Positions 38,000 to 46,267 of a DNA stretch of 64,000 nt are shown here, one piece after another. The DNA comes from Chromobacterium amazonense (GTDB taxonomy: Bacteria > Pseudomonadota > Gammaproteobacteria > Burkholderiales > Chromobacteriaceae), in assembly GCF_001855565.1 (NCBI RefSeq), contig NZ_MKCR01000014.1:1-64000 (forward strand). The letters run 5' to 3'. Below the pieces are notes generated by a model, which saw only the letters and a list, made by a program, of their open reading frames with translations, made no database searches and was not told the origin of the DNA. Both the position numbers and the translations under genes were made by a program. Each line of letters starts with the position of its first letter. The first letter of the stretch is position 1.

Positions 38000-39693
38000 G
38001 GCAGTTCTCCGGGGCAAGGGCAGGGCACGGTCAAGGTGACGCGGGTATAGGCTTCCGGCTGGCATTCCACCGTTACGCCGTAGCCGGGGCCGTGGCGGGC
38101 GCGGATGCGGCGGTCCACCAATGACATGCCCATGCCGTCGCTGGGCCCGGCCGGCGCGTACAGGCCGGCGTTGTCCTCCACCGTCACCCGCAGCGCGCCG
38201 TCGGCGCAGCGCGCGCCAATGCGGATGCGGCCGGGTTCCAATAGCTGCGAGGTGCCGTGCTTGATGGCATTTTCCACGATGGGTTGCAGCGAGAAGGCCG
38301 GCAGCTGGACCTGGCGGGCGTCCTCCGCCAACTCGATATCCACATGCAGCCGCCCGGCGAAGCGCGCCTCTTCGATGTGCAGATAGGCGCTGACATGCTC
38401 GATCTCGTCCGCCAGCGTCGCCACCTCGCTGGGGCGTTTCAGGTTTTTGCGGAAGAAGGTGGACAGATATTGCACCAACTGGCGCGCGTGCTCCGGGTTG
38501 CGGCGGATCACCGCCGACAGCGTGTTCAGCGCGTTGAACAGGAAGTGCGGATTGACCTGGGCGTGCAGCAGCTTGATCTCGGTCTGCGCCAGCAGCTGTT
38601 TCTGCTGGTCGTAGCGGCCTTGCAGGATCTGGCTGGACAGTAGGCGGGCGATGCCTTCGCCCAGGGTCAGATTGATGTGGGAGATCAGCTTGTTGCGCGG
38701 CTCGTACAGCTTGATGGTGCCGATCACCCGTTCGTCCTCGCCGCGCAGCGGAATCACCAGCGACGACGCCAGCTTGCACTGCGGATGCAGTGAACAGCGG
38801 TAAGGCACCTCCTCGCCGTCGGCGTACACCACCTGATTGTGTTCGATGGCGCGGTGGGTGTGCGGCGAGGTGATGGCGGTGCCGGGTTTGTGATGGTCCG
38901 AACCTATGCCGATGAAGGCGAGCAGATGTTCGCGGTCGGTGATGGCCACGGCGCCGACGCCCAACTCCTCGTACAGGATGCGGGCGACGGTCATGCTGTT
39001 CTCGCGGTTGAAGCCCTGGCGCAGAACGCCCTCGGCGCGGGCGGCGATTTGCAGCGCCTTGCTGGAGAAGGCAGTGGAATATTGCGTGGCCAGCGCGCGG
39101 CGGTCCAGCAAGATGCGCATGAACATGCCGGCGCCCAGCGTGTTGGCGATCATCATCGGCAGGGCGATGCTTTCCACCAGGTGCTCGGCCGCATGAAACG
39201 GCCGCACCAGCGCCAGCAGGATGGCCATCTGGCACACTTCGGCGGCCAGGGCGGTCAGCGCCACCACCAGCGGGTCGAACAGTTTGGCCCGTTTGCCCTT
39301 TCTCACCAGATACAGATGCACCAGCCCGCCCAGCAGCCCTTCCACCATGGTGGAGACCATGCAGGCCCCGGCGGTGAGGCCGCCCAACGAGTAGCGGTGC
39401 AGGCCGCCGGTAAAGCCCACCGCCAGCCCCACCCAGGGGCCGCCCAGCATGCCGCCCAACACCGCGCCGATGGCCCGAGTGTTGGCGATGGAATCGTCGA
39501 TGTGCAGGCCAAAGTAAGTGCCCATGATGCAGAACATCGAGAACACCACATAACAGGCCAGCCGATGCGGCAGCCGCAGGGTCACCTGGGTCAGCGGCAT
39601 GAACAGAGGCGTTTTGGACAGCAGATAGGCGATCACCAGATAGACGCACATCTGCTGCAGCAGCGATAGCACCAAGGATAGTTCGACAAGCAT
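37993..39693 (-). CDS. btsS: LytS-type sensor histidine kinase (BtsS-like)
   Basis: A 566-residue sensor kinase. The N-terminal 5TMR-LYT membrane domain (about 1-180, starting MLVELSLVLSLLQQMCVYLV) is followed by a GAF-like domain (about 225-345). The histidine kinase motif HPHFLFNALNTLSAVIRRNP lies near residue 383 with the phosphorylated His. A HATPase domain with ENAIKHG and DNAGLYAP ends the protein. This order matches E. coli BtsS (YehU), a pyruvate sensor. It overlaps the regulator gene and is divergent from mpl. Confidence 0.9.
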   Translation of the reverse strand: MLVELSLVLSLLQQMCVYLVIAYLLSKTPLFMPLTQVTLRLPHRLACYVVFSMFCIMGTYFGLHIDDSIANTRAIGAVLGGMLGGPWVGLAVGFTGGLHRYSLGGLTAGACMVSTMVEGLLGGLVHLYLVRKGKRAKLFDPLVVALTALAAEVCQMAILLALVRPFHAAEHLVESIALPMMIANTLGAGMFMRILLDRRALATQYSTAFSSKALQIAARAEGVLRQGFNRENSMTVARILYEELGVGAVAITDREHLLAFIGIGSDHHKPGTAITSPHTHRAIEHNQVVYADGEEVPYRCSLHPQCKLASSLVIPLRGEDERVIGTIKLYEPRNKLISHINLTLGEGIARLLSSQILQGRYDQQKQLLAQTEIKLLHAQVNPHFLFNALNTLSAVIRRNPEHARQLVQYLSTFFRKNLKRPSEVATLADEIEHVSAYLHIEEARFAGRLHVDIELAEDARQVQLPAFSLQPIVENAIKHGTSQLLEPGRIRIGARCADGALRVTVEDNAGLYAPAGPSDGMGMSLVDRRIRARHGPGYGVTVECQPEAYTRVTLTVPCPCPGELPC

Positions 39694-39869
39694 GGGCTGG
39701 ATTTTGGTTTGGATGTGAACAGTTTAGCGGGCTATCCCGCGGCGCCACTTTGTCCTGGCGCAAGGGTGGACGGTGCGGGCGCGCTTGAGCGGCAGCCCCG
39801 GACGGCGGTGACGCGGCGCCGTGCTTTCCGGTATCCTTGCGCTTTCGACGTTTTCCCTGCTGAACCGAT

Positions 39870-41240
39870 ATGCACATCCACATCCTGGGTATCTGCGGTA
39901 CCTTCATGGGCGGCATCGCCGCCATCGCCAAACAGGCCGGCCACAAGGTCACCGGCTGCGACGCCAATGTCTACCCGCCGATGAGCACCCAGCTGGAGGC
40001 GATGGGCATCGAGCTGGTGCAGGGCTTCGGCGCGGAACAGGTGGATCTGAACCCGGACGTGTACGTGATCGGCAATGTGGTGACGCGCGGCAAGCCCTTG
40101 ATGGAGGAAATCCTCAACCGCGGCCTGCCGTATATCTCCGGCCCGCAGTGGCTGGCGGAGAATGTGCTGCGCGACAAATGGGTGCTGGCGGTGGCCGGCA
40201 CCCACGGCAAGACCACCACCAGCTCCATGCTGGCCTGGATATTGGAAGACGCCGGCCTGGCGCCGGGCTTTCTGATCGGCGGCATCCCGGAAAACTTCGG
40301 CGTGTCGGCGCGATTGCCGGGCAAGCCGGCGCTGGACCCTGCCAGCGTCAGCCCCTTCTTCGTGATCGAGGCAGACGAGTACGACACCGCTTTCTTCGAC
40401 AAGCGCTCCAAGTTCGTCCATTACCGTCCGCGCACCGCCATCCTGAACAATCTGGAATTCGATCACGCCGACATCTTCGCCGATCTGGCCGCCATCGAGA
40501 CCCAGTTCCACCATCTGGTGCGCACCATTCCCGGCAACGGCCGCATCGTCAGCAACGGCCGAGAGGCCAATCTGGACCGCGTGCTGGCGCGCGGCTGTTG
40601 GACGCCGACGGAGCGCTTCGGCGTGGACGCCGGCTGGCAGCTGGGCGCTTTGCATGACGATGGCGGTTTCGACGTATGGTTGGAAGGCAAGCTGCAAGGC
40701 ACGGTGCGCTGGGCGCTGCTGGGCGAGCACAACCGCCTGAATGCCGTCGCCGCCATCGCCGCCGCGCGCCATGCCGGGGTGGCGGTCAAGGACGCCATCG
40801 ATGCCTTGTCCCGTTTCGCCAACGTCAAGCGCCGGATGGAAGTGAAGGGCGTGGCGGGCGGCGTCACCGTCTACGATGATTTCGCCCATCACCCGACGGC
40901 CATCGCCACCACGCTGGAAGGCCTGCGCCGCAAGGTTGGGGCGGCGCGCATCCTGGCGGTGCTGGAGCCGCGCTCCAACACCATGAAGCTGGGCACGATG
41001 AAGGACGCGCTGCCGGGTTCGCTGGCGCTGGCCGACCGGGTGTTCTGCTCGGCGGCGGGGCTGAACTGGAACCCCGGCGAGGCCTTGCAGCCCATAGGCG
41101 ACAAGGCGCAGACCTTCACTGACTTTGACGCGCTGCTCCGCGCCATCGTCGCCGAGGCCAAGCCAGGCGACCATGTGCTGGTGATGAGCAATGGCGGTTT
41201 CGGCGGCATTCACCAGAAGCTGCTGGATAAGCTGGCCTGA
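39870..41240 (+). CDS. mpl: UDP-N-acetylmuramate:L-alanyl-gamma-D-glutamyl-meso-diaminopimelate ligase
   Basis: A 456-residue Mur ligase that attaches recycled murein tripeptide to UDP-MurNAc in peptidoglycan recycling. It starts MHIHILGICGTFMGGIAAIA, the Mpl form of the N-terminal Rossmann motif. The ATP loop is AGTHGKTTTSSM near 108-119, then NNLEFDHADIF and DDFAHHPTAI. MurC is the close alternative, but HILGICGTFMGG is distinctive of Mpl. It is a single-gene unit ending at a perfect palindromic terminator. Confidence 0.95.
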   Translation: MHIHILGICGTFMGGIAAIAKQAGHKVTGCDANVYPPMSTQLEAMGIELVQGFGAEQVDLNPDVYVIGNVVTRGKPLMEEILNRGLPYISGPQWLAENVLRDKWVLAVAGTHGKTTTSSMLAWILEDAGLAPGFLIGGIPENFGVSARLPGKPALDPASVSPFFVIEADEYDTAFFDKRSKFVHYRPRTAILNNLEFDHADIFADLAAIETQFHHLVRTIPGNGRIVSNGREANLDRVLARGCWTPTERFGVDAGWQLGALHDDGGFDVWLEGKLQGTVRWALLGEHNRLNAVAAIAAARHAGVAVKDAIDALSRFANVKRRMEVKGVAGGVTVYDDFAHHPTAIATTLEGLRRKVGAARILAVLEPRSNTMKLGTMKDALPGSLALADRVFCSAAGLNWNPGEALQPIGDKAQTFTDFDALLRAIVAEAKPGDHVLVMSNGGFGGIHQKLLDKLA

Positions 41241-41264
41241 CCGGGTCCGCCCGAACGCAACAGA

Positions 41265-41294
41265 AACGCCGATGATCGATCATCGGCGTTTTTC
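41265..41294. terminator. Bidirectional terminator between mpl and the PAS gene
   Basis: AAACGCCGATGATC and GATCATCGGCGTTT form a perfect 28-base palindrome with T residues on the plus side, between converging genes. Confidence 0.9.
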
Positions 41295-41314
41295 ATTTTC
41301 GCTGACGAAACGGA

Positions 41315-42250
41315 TCAAGGCAGGCGGATGATGTAGTTGGCGCCGCCTTCCTGCGCTTTTTGCAGCGCATATTCCAGCCGCTCCAGCATGGGCTTGGGGC
41401 CGGCCTCGTCCGGCCGCAGCTCGCTGAGCCCGACGCAGGCCGCCGCCTGGTGTTCCTCGCCTTGATACAGAAAGGTCAGCTGGCGCAGCGAGGTGATCAG
41501 CCGGCGCGCCAGTTCGCTGGCGCCGTTCATGTCGGTGCTGGGCAGCAGGATGATCAAGGCATTGTCGTCGCGGCGCGCCACCAGGTCGCTGTCGCGTATG
41601 CTTTGCAGGCACAGGCTGGCGGCCAGCCGCAGCAGATGATTGTAGGCCGAGCCGTCGTCCTCCCTTGGCACCATGTCCGGGGCGTTGACCAACACCAGCG
41701 CCAGGATGGACAGCGTGCCGCCGTAACGCAGCACGCGGCTGGTTTCGGCATGGGCGGCGGCCATCATCCGGTGCATGCCGGCCACGCCGGTCAGCCTGTC
41801 TTCGTCCTGGCTCTGGCTGCCTTCCTCTTTCAGCGTCTTGACGATATTCAGCGAGCGCTGCACCAGCTGGCGCTCATAGTCCAGCAACTGGCTCATCACC
41901 TTGGCCTCGGTGCGGTCGGAGAAGCTGAACACCAGCATCGCGGCATCGTTCAGGCTGACCTTGCGCACCGAGAGCTGGACGTCGAAGTGGCGGCCGTTGA
42001 CCGTGCGCAGCTGCATGCCGCGGTTGTAGATCATGCTGTGCGCGTCCAAGTCCTGGCGGATGGCGTCGGCGTCGGCGGGGTGGGGCAGGAAGTCGTACAT
42101 CGAGCGGTCCAGCAACTCGTCGTGCGGGCAAGCCAGCAGGATGCTGGCCAGCTGGTTGGCGGAAACGATGCGGCCATCGTCCGGCGAGGACAGCACCAGG
42201 CAACCCTGCACCGTGTCGATCAGGGGCTGCAGCGTCTGCAAAGCGGTCAT
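41315..42250 (-). CDS. PAS domain protein with degenerate GGDEF domain
   Basis: A 311-residue cytoplasmic protein. The PAS domain is at about 8-110 (QGCLVLSSPDDGRIVSANQL, then FSFSDRTEAKVMSQL). A short coiled stretch leads to a GGDEF-like domain from about 152: DRLTGVAGMHRM matches the start of the fold, and ALQKAQEGGAN its end. The catalytic GGDEF is replaced by RRDDNA in LVARRDDNALIILLP and the metal-binding aspartate is missing, so cyclic-di-GMP synthesis is very unlikely; it may bind a nucleotide or protein. The start at 42250 follows GGGGGAACAG; an ATG 36 bases upstream lacks a ribosome site. Confidence 0.82.
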   Translation of the reverse strand: MTALQTLQPLIDTVQGCLVLSSPDDGRIVSANQLASILLACPHDELLDRSMYDFLPHPADADAIRQDLDAHSMIYNRGMQLRTVNGRHFDVQLSVRKVSLNDAAMLVFSFSDRTEAKVMSQLLDYERQLVQRSLNIVKTLKEEGSQSQDEDRLTGVAGMHRMMAAAHAETSRVLRYGGTLSILALVLVNAPDMVPREDDGSAYNHLLRLAASLCLQSIRDSDLVARRDDNALIILLPSTDMNGASELARRLITSLRQLTFLYQGEEHQAAACVGLSELRPDEAGPKPMLERLEYALQKAQEGGANYIIRLP

Positions 42251-42781
42251 GGCTGTTCCCCCATCCGTGGCAAACAGGCGTGTCATAGCCGCGCGCCGGA
42301 TGACGCCGTCGCGGGCTAAGTTCTTCTACTTAGTTTATTCGCTGAAAGCGGCGATTTCACGGACGCAATGTGTTGTCGACGCCCGCATCGGCATGCTGGC
42401 CGGGTAATTTGCAGGGTCGGCTGGCGAAACAGTAGAAACTGTCCGCAATCGTTGTTACATTTTGAAACGTATCCAGGATACATCTAGAGGACTGCGCGGC
42501 GCCACCACCCCCGGCGCAGCAGTAGTGTCGTTCAACCAACGATTCCCTCTCCCGGACTGGACCTGCCAGCGCCTTGTCCGCCGCCGCATCGGCGCGCGGG
42601 ATGGCGCAGCGCGTCCGGTCATCCCTTTCCGCGGCAGCCTCAATGGGGCCGCTGCCGGAAGACCCCGCCGTCCGCCTTGCGCGGCGGCCGCCATGTCTGC
42701 TCCCCGCGCGAGGTTTTCGCCGGCCCATGCAGGCATGGCAAGCACCTTCAATAACAGCAATACGACAAAGAAGATTCAAAC
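42251..42781 (+). promoter_or_regulatory. 531-base non-coding region / long leader before the SNF transporter gene
   Basis: No convincing gene lies here. Two operator-like repeats occur near the left part: ACAGTAGAAACTGT (42429-42442) and GTATCCAGGATAC (42469-42481), with TTGTTA at 42452-42457 between them as a possible -35. Downstream about 300 GC-rich bases run to the transporter ATG; if transcription starts near the palindromes, this is an unusually long leader. No known riboswitch consensus was recognised. Confidence 0.4.
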
Positions 42782-44101
42782 ATGGCTAGATCTCAATGGG
42801 GCTCGCGCCTCGGTTTCATACTCGCGGCGGCCGGCTCGGCCATCGGGCTGGGCGCCATCTGGAAGTTCCCTTATGTGGCCGCCACCAATGGCGGCGGCGC
42901 GTTTCTGTTCGTTTACCTGGGCATTTGCCTGACGCTGGGCCTGGTGCTGATGCTGTCGGAGATGGCGTTGGGACGCGCCGCCAACGCCGGCGCAGTCGGC
43001 TCCTTCCGCAAGCTGGCCGGCGGCTTCTGGCCGGTGATCGGCTATATGGGCGTGCTGGTGTGCTTCCTGATTCTGTCGTTCTACAGCGTAGTCGGCGGTT
43101 GGACCATCGCCTACATCGGCAAATCGCTGGACGGCAGCATTCTGACCTCCGACGCCAAGGCGCTGGGCGACATCTTCGGCGGCTTCATCAGCCACCCGTC
43201 GCTGCCGCTGGCCTATCACGCGGGTTTCGCGCTGCTGACGCTGGCCGTGGTGGTGGGCGGGGTGCAACAGGGCATCGAGAAGCTGTCCAAGTTTCTGATG
43301 CCGGCGCTGTTCGCCCTGATGCTGCTGCTGATCGTCCGCGGTCTGACCTTGCCGGGGGCGATGGATGGCTTGGCCTATTTCGTGGCGCCGGACTTTTCCA
43401 AGCTCAGCGGCGCGATGCTGATGGATGCGCTGGGCCTGGCCTTTTTCTCCTTGTCGCTGGGCCTGGGCATCATGATCACCTACGGCTCTTATGTCGGCCG
43501 CGAGTCCAATCTGGTGGGGTCCGCGCTGTGGGTGATCCTGCTAACGGTGGCCACCTGCTTCCTGGCGGGCTTGATGGTGTTGCCGGCTGTGTTCGCCTTC
43601 GGTTTCGATCCGTCGGCCGGCCCTGGCCTCACTTTCATCACCATGCCGGCGGTGTTTGCCCACCTGCCGCTGGGCCAGCTGTTCGCCGTGATGTTCTTCT
43701 GCCTGTTGCTGCTGGCGGCGCTGACCTCGTCGGTGTCGCTGCTGGAAGTCATCACCAGCTTCGCCATCGATGAAATGGGTCTGTCGCGCCGTGCCGCCGC
43801 TTGCGGCATGGCGGCAGCCACCTTCCTGCTGGGCATTCCGGCTTCGCTGTCGCTGGGCGTATGGGGTGATTACCAGCTGTTCGGGATGAATTTCTTCGAT
43901 CTGCTGGATTTCGTCACCTCCAAGCTGCTGATGCCGCTGGGCGAGCTGCTACTGGCGCTGTTCGTCGGCTGGAAGGTCTGGCCGGCGGTGCGCGACGAGC
44001 TGTCCGCGGTTTGCTCGCCGCGCGCGATGACGGCGATGCGCGGTTTCTGCATGGCGCTGGCGCCGGCCTTGATAGGCTGGATTCTGATCAGCGGTTTCTG
44101 A
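42782..44101 (+). CDS. Sodium-dependent transporter, neurotransmitter:sodium symporter (SNF) family
   Basis: A 439-residue LeuT-fold symporter importing amino acids or similar with sodium. The first-helix signature GSAIGLGAIWKFPYVAATNG (14-35, quoted in part) with GGGAFLFVYL is diagnostic, and about 11-12 helices follow. LGLGIMITYGSY in helix 6-7 and TSSVSLLEVI in helix 8 belong to the sodium and substrate sites. The length fits the bacterial 11-helix type. The substrate is not deducible. A weak AAGAAG ribosome site precedes the ATG; a terminator follows. Confidence 0.93.
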   Translation: MARSQWGSRLGFILAAAGSAIGLGAIWKFPYVAATNGGGAFLFVYLGICLTLGLVLMLSEMALGRAANAGAVGSFRKLAGGFWPVIGYMGVLVCFLILSFYSVVGGWTIAYIGKSLDGSILTSDAKALGDIFGGFISHPSLPLAYHAGFALLTLAVVVGGVQQGIEKLSKFLMPALFALMLLLIVRGLTLPGAMDGLAYFVAPDFSKLSGAMLMDALGLAFFSLSLGLGIMITYGSYVGRESNLVGSALWVILLTVATCFLAGLMVLPAVFAFGFDPSAGPGLTFITMPAVFAHLPLGQLFAVMFFCLLLLAALTSSVSLLEVITSFAIDEMGLSRRAAACGMAAATFLLGIPASLSLGVWGDYQLFGMNFFDLLDFVTSKLLMPLGELLLALFVGWKVWPAVRDELSAVCSPRAMTAMRGFCMALAPALIGWILISGF

Positions 44102-44128
44102 TCCCAGGCTAGAAGTCCAAGGCAACAG

Positions 44129-44153
44129 ACGGGAGGCGCGAGCCTCCCGTTTT
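44129..44153 (+). terminator. Intrinsic terminator after the SNF transporter gene
   Basis: ACGGGAGGC and GCCTCCCGT pair over GCGA and are followed by TTTG. Confidence 0.8.
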
Positions 44154-44189
44154 GCTATGGTTGAGTCAGTACCGGCGACGGGAGCGACA

Positions 44190-44900
44190 ATGGCTATATG
44201 GAGAATAGCTGCGTGGGCACTGTGCCTGGTGGTGGCGTGCCAGGCGCGGGCGCAGCAGGTGCAGATGCTGTTTTCACCCATGCCAGGGGTGTCGGAGCCA
44301 GCCACCGCGGGCGGCGAGCCTCGCGGCGTCGCCGTGGATATCCTGCATGAAATCAGCCGCCGTTCCGGCGTCGAAATGCATCTTGCTTTTTATCCGCAGG
44401 CACGAACGCGCCTGTTGGTGGAGCAGCAAGAAGACACTTGCATGCCGGTGGTGCATCTGGCCGAAATGTCGGCGCGCTACAAATGGAGCGCGCCGATGAT
44501 GCAGATCCGCATGGTCATGCTGGCCAGACATGACAACCCGCTGATCGTGCGTAGCACGGAGCAGCTCAAGACGCTGCGTGTGGGGGCTGCGCGAGGCACC
44601 ATGGTGGCGGAACGGCTGAAGCAGATGGGCGTGCCGCTAGACGAGAGCGCGGATTATCAGCATGGCCTGGAAAAACTTGGCTTGGGACGGTTGGACTTGT
44701 GGGCAATGCTTGACATAGGTCTACAGTCGCTGTCGCGCAGCATGGGCATGGCGCCGCCGCGGGTGGTTTGGGTGCTGGATACCCTGGATGTCTCTTTCGC
44801 CTGCAACCAGAAGATGGACAACGCGACGCTTACCAGCATCAATCAGGCCATCAGCGCCATGCGCAAGGATGGGACCATGGCCCACTTCAACCTACATTGA
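44190..44900 (+). CDS. Periplasmic solute-binding protein, SBP_bac_3-like
   Basis: A 236-residue secreted protein with a signal peptide ending near ACQARAQQ. The fold is that of amino-acid-type binding proteins: GVAVDILHEISRRSG, then LRVGAARGTMVAERLKQMG and a C-terminal INQAISAMRKDGTMAHF. It lacks neighbouring permease and ATPase genes, so it may be an orphan that senses or scavenges, as many such paralogues in betaproteobacteria are. The start at 44190 has GGGAGCGAC upstream; an ATG at 44157 overlaps the terminator of the previous gene. Confidence 0.82.
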   Translation: MAIWRIAAWALCLVVACQARAQQVQMLFSPMPGVSEPATAGGEPRGVAVDILHEISRRSGVEMHLAFYPQARTRLLVEQQEDTCMPVVHLAEMSARYKWSAPMMQIRMVMLARHDNPLIVRSTEQLKTLRVGAARGTMVAERLKQMGVPLDESADYQHGLEKLGLGRLDLWAMLDIGLQSLSRSMGMAPPRVVWVLDTLDVSFACNQKMDNATLTSINQAISAMRKDGTMAHFNLH

Positions 44901-44960
44901 TCGCGGCCATGCCAATCGTTCCCCCATTGGGCTAAACTGCCGCTTTTCACCGTTTGCGAG

Positions 44961-46196
44961 ATGCCGTTGAAAGCCCGTCTGACCCTGTTGGCTGGCAGTT
45001 TGCTCGTCGCCGCCTGCGCCACGCCGCCCAAGTCTCCCACCGAATCCGCGCCCGTCGCGGCGCCTATCGAGCCGGCCTCCGCTCCGGCGGTTGAGCTGCC
45101 GCCGCCAGCGGCCTCCGCGCCGGTTGCCGCCCCCGTTGCGCCCAGACCTGTGGTCAAACCGGTGCAGCCGCCGCCGGCCATCGCCGAAAGCCAGGGCCGC
45201 GCCTTGCTGGACCGTTTGCTGCCGCCCGGCATCCCGGACCGCAAAGGCTGGACCAACGACATCATGGGCGCGTTCAGCCATCTGAAAATCCCGTACACGC
45301 CGCAGTTCTTCTGCGCGGTGCTGGCGGTGGCGGAGCAGGAGTCCGGCTTCAGCCCGGACCCGGTGGTGCCCAATCTGTCCAAGATCGTCTGGGGCGAGAT
45401 CGAGCAGCGCCGGCAGAAATATCTGATTCCGCAGTTCGTGGTGGACGCGGCGATGAGCAAGACCTCTCCGGACGGGCGCACCTTCAAGCAGCGCGTGGAC
45501 GCCTTGCGCACCAAGCGCGAGATGAACGCGCTGTACGAAGACATGGTGCGCGAGCTGCCGTTTGGCCAGACCATCTTCGAGCACAAGAATCCCATCCGCG
45601 ACGGCGGCCCGATGCAGGTCAGCGTGGCCTTCGCCGAAACCCACGTCCGCGCCTGGCCGTATCCCTACCCGTATACCAACCTGCGCGATGAGGTGTTCAC
45701 CCGTCGCGGCAGCGTCTACTTCGGCACGGCCATCCTGTTGCAATACCCGGCGCCTTACCATGACATGGTCTACCGTTTCGCCGATTTCAACGCCGGCCGC
45801 TACGCCAGCCGCAACGCCGCTTTCCAGCAGGCGGTGGCCAGGCTGTCGGGCCGCAAGCTGGCGCTGGATGGCGACATCATGCTGTACAACAACAAGATGA
45901 ACCGCGATCTGTCCGGCGAGGTCAGCGATACCCAGCGCGCGCTGCAGTCCATCGCTGGAAAAATCGGCATGAGCGATGCCGAGATGCTGCGCGACCTGAA
46001 GCTGGAAAAACTGTCCGGCTTCGCCCAGACGCCGCTTTACCAGAAGGTGTTCGCGCTGGCTGGCTCCAAAGCGCCGCGCGAAATCATTCCGCAGATCGTG
46101 CTGGTCAGTCCCAAGTTCACCCGCAAGCTCACCACCGAGTGGTTCGCGCGCCGGGTGGACGGCCGTTACCAGCGCTGCCTGGCGCGCGGCGGTTGA
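44961..46196 (+). CDS. DUF1615-family lipoprotein (lysozyme-like)
   Basis: A 411-residue predicted lipoprotein: signal peptide with LVAAC lipobox, Cys19. A low-complexity Ala/Pro linker (about 24-75) would span the periplasm. The rest matches DUF1615, with AVAEQESGFSPDPVVPNL, a Glu-Ser pattern like that of lytic transglycosylases, and DGGPMQVSVAFAE. A murein-acting role is plausible but unproven. The family length of about 370-410 fits. It has its own short upstream region after the binding-protein gene. Confidence 0.85.
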   Translation: MPLKARLTLLAGSLLVAACATPPKSPTESAPVAAPIEPASAPAVELPPPAASAPVAAPVAPRPVVKPVQPPPAIAESQGRALLDRLLPPGIPDRKGWTNDIMGAFSHLKIPYTPQFFCAVLAVAEQESGFSPDPVVPNLSKIVWGEIEQRRQKYLIPQFVVDAAMSKTSPDGRTFKQRVDALRTKREMNALYEDMVRELPFGQTIFEHKNPIRDGGPMQVSVAFAETHVRAWPYPYPYTNLRDEVFTRRGSVYFGTAILLQYPAPYHDMVYRFADFNAGRYASRNAAFQQAVARLSGRKLALDGDIMLYNNKMNRDLSGEVSDTQRALQSIAGKIGMSDAEMLRDLKLEKLSGFAQTPLYQKVFALAGSKAPREIIPQIVLVSPKFTRKLTTEWFARRVDGRYQRCLARGG

Positions 46197-46267
46197 TCCG
46201 CTGACGCCCGTTTCTCCGCCGCCGCATGGGCTATCCTGAGACGGATGCTTGAACGGGAGACGGGCGC

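Noticed and set aside
37280..39967. 895-residue minus-strand frame that appears to fuse a long N-terminus to the LytTR regulator
   Set aside because: The N-terminal 650 residues are an out-of-frame reading of the kinase gene; the true regulator starts at 37999 with the family N-terminus MLKTLLVDDEP.
42462..42780. Possible gene in the region before the SNF transporter
   Set aside because: Open frames here run into the transporter in the wrong frame and show arginine/proline-rich, shadow-like composition.
42782..44101. Glycine riboswitch upstream of the SNF transporter
   Set aside because: The conserved glycine aptamer sequences could not be found in 42251-42781.
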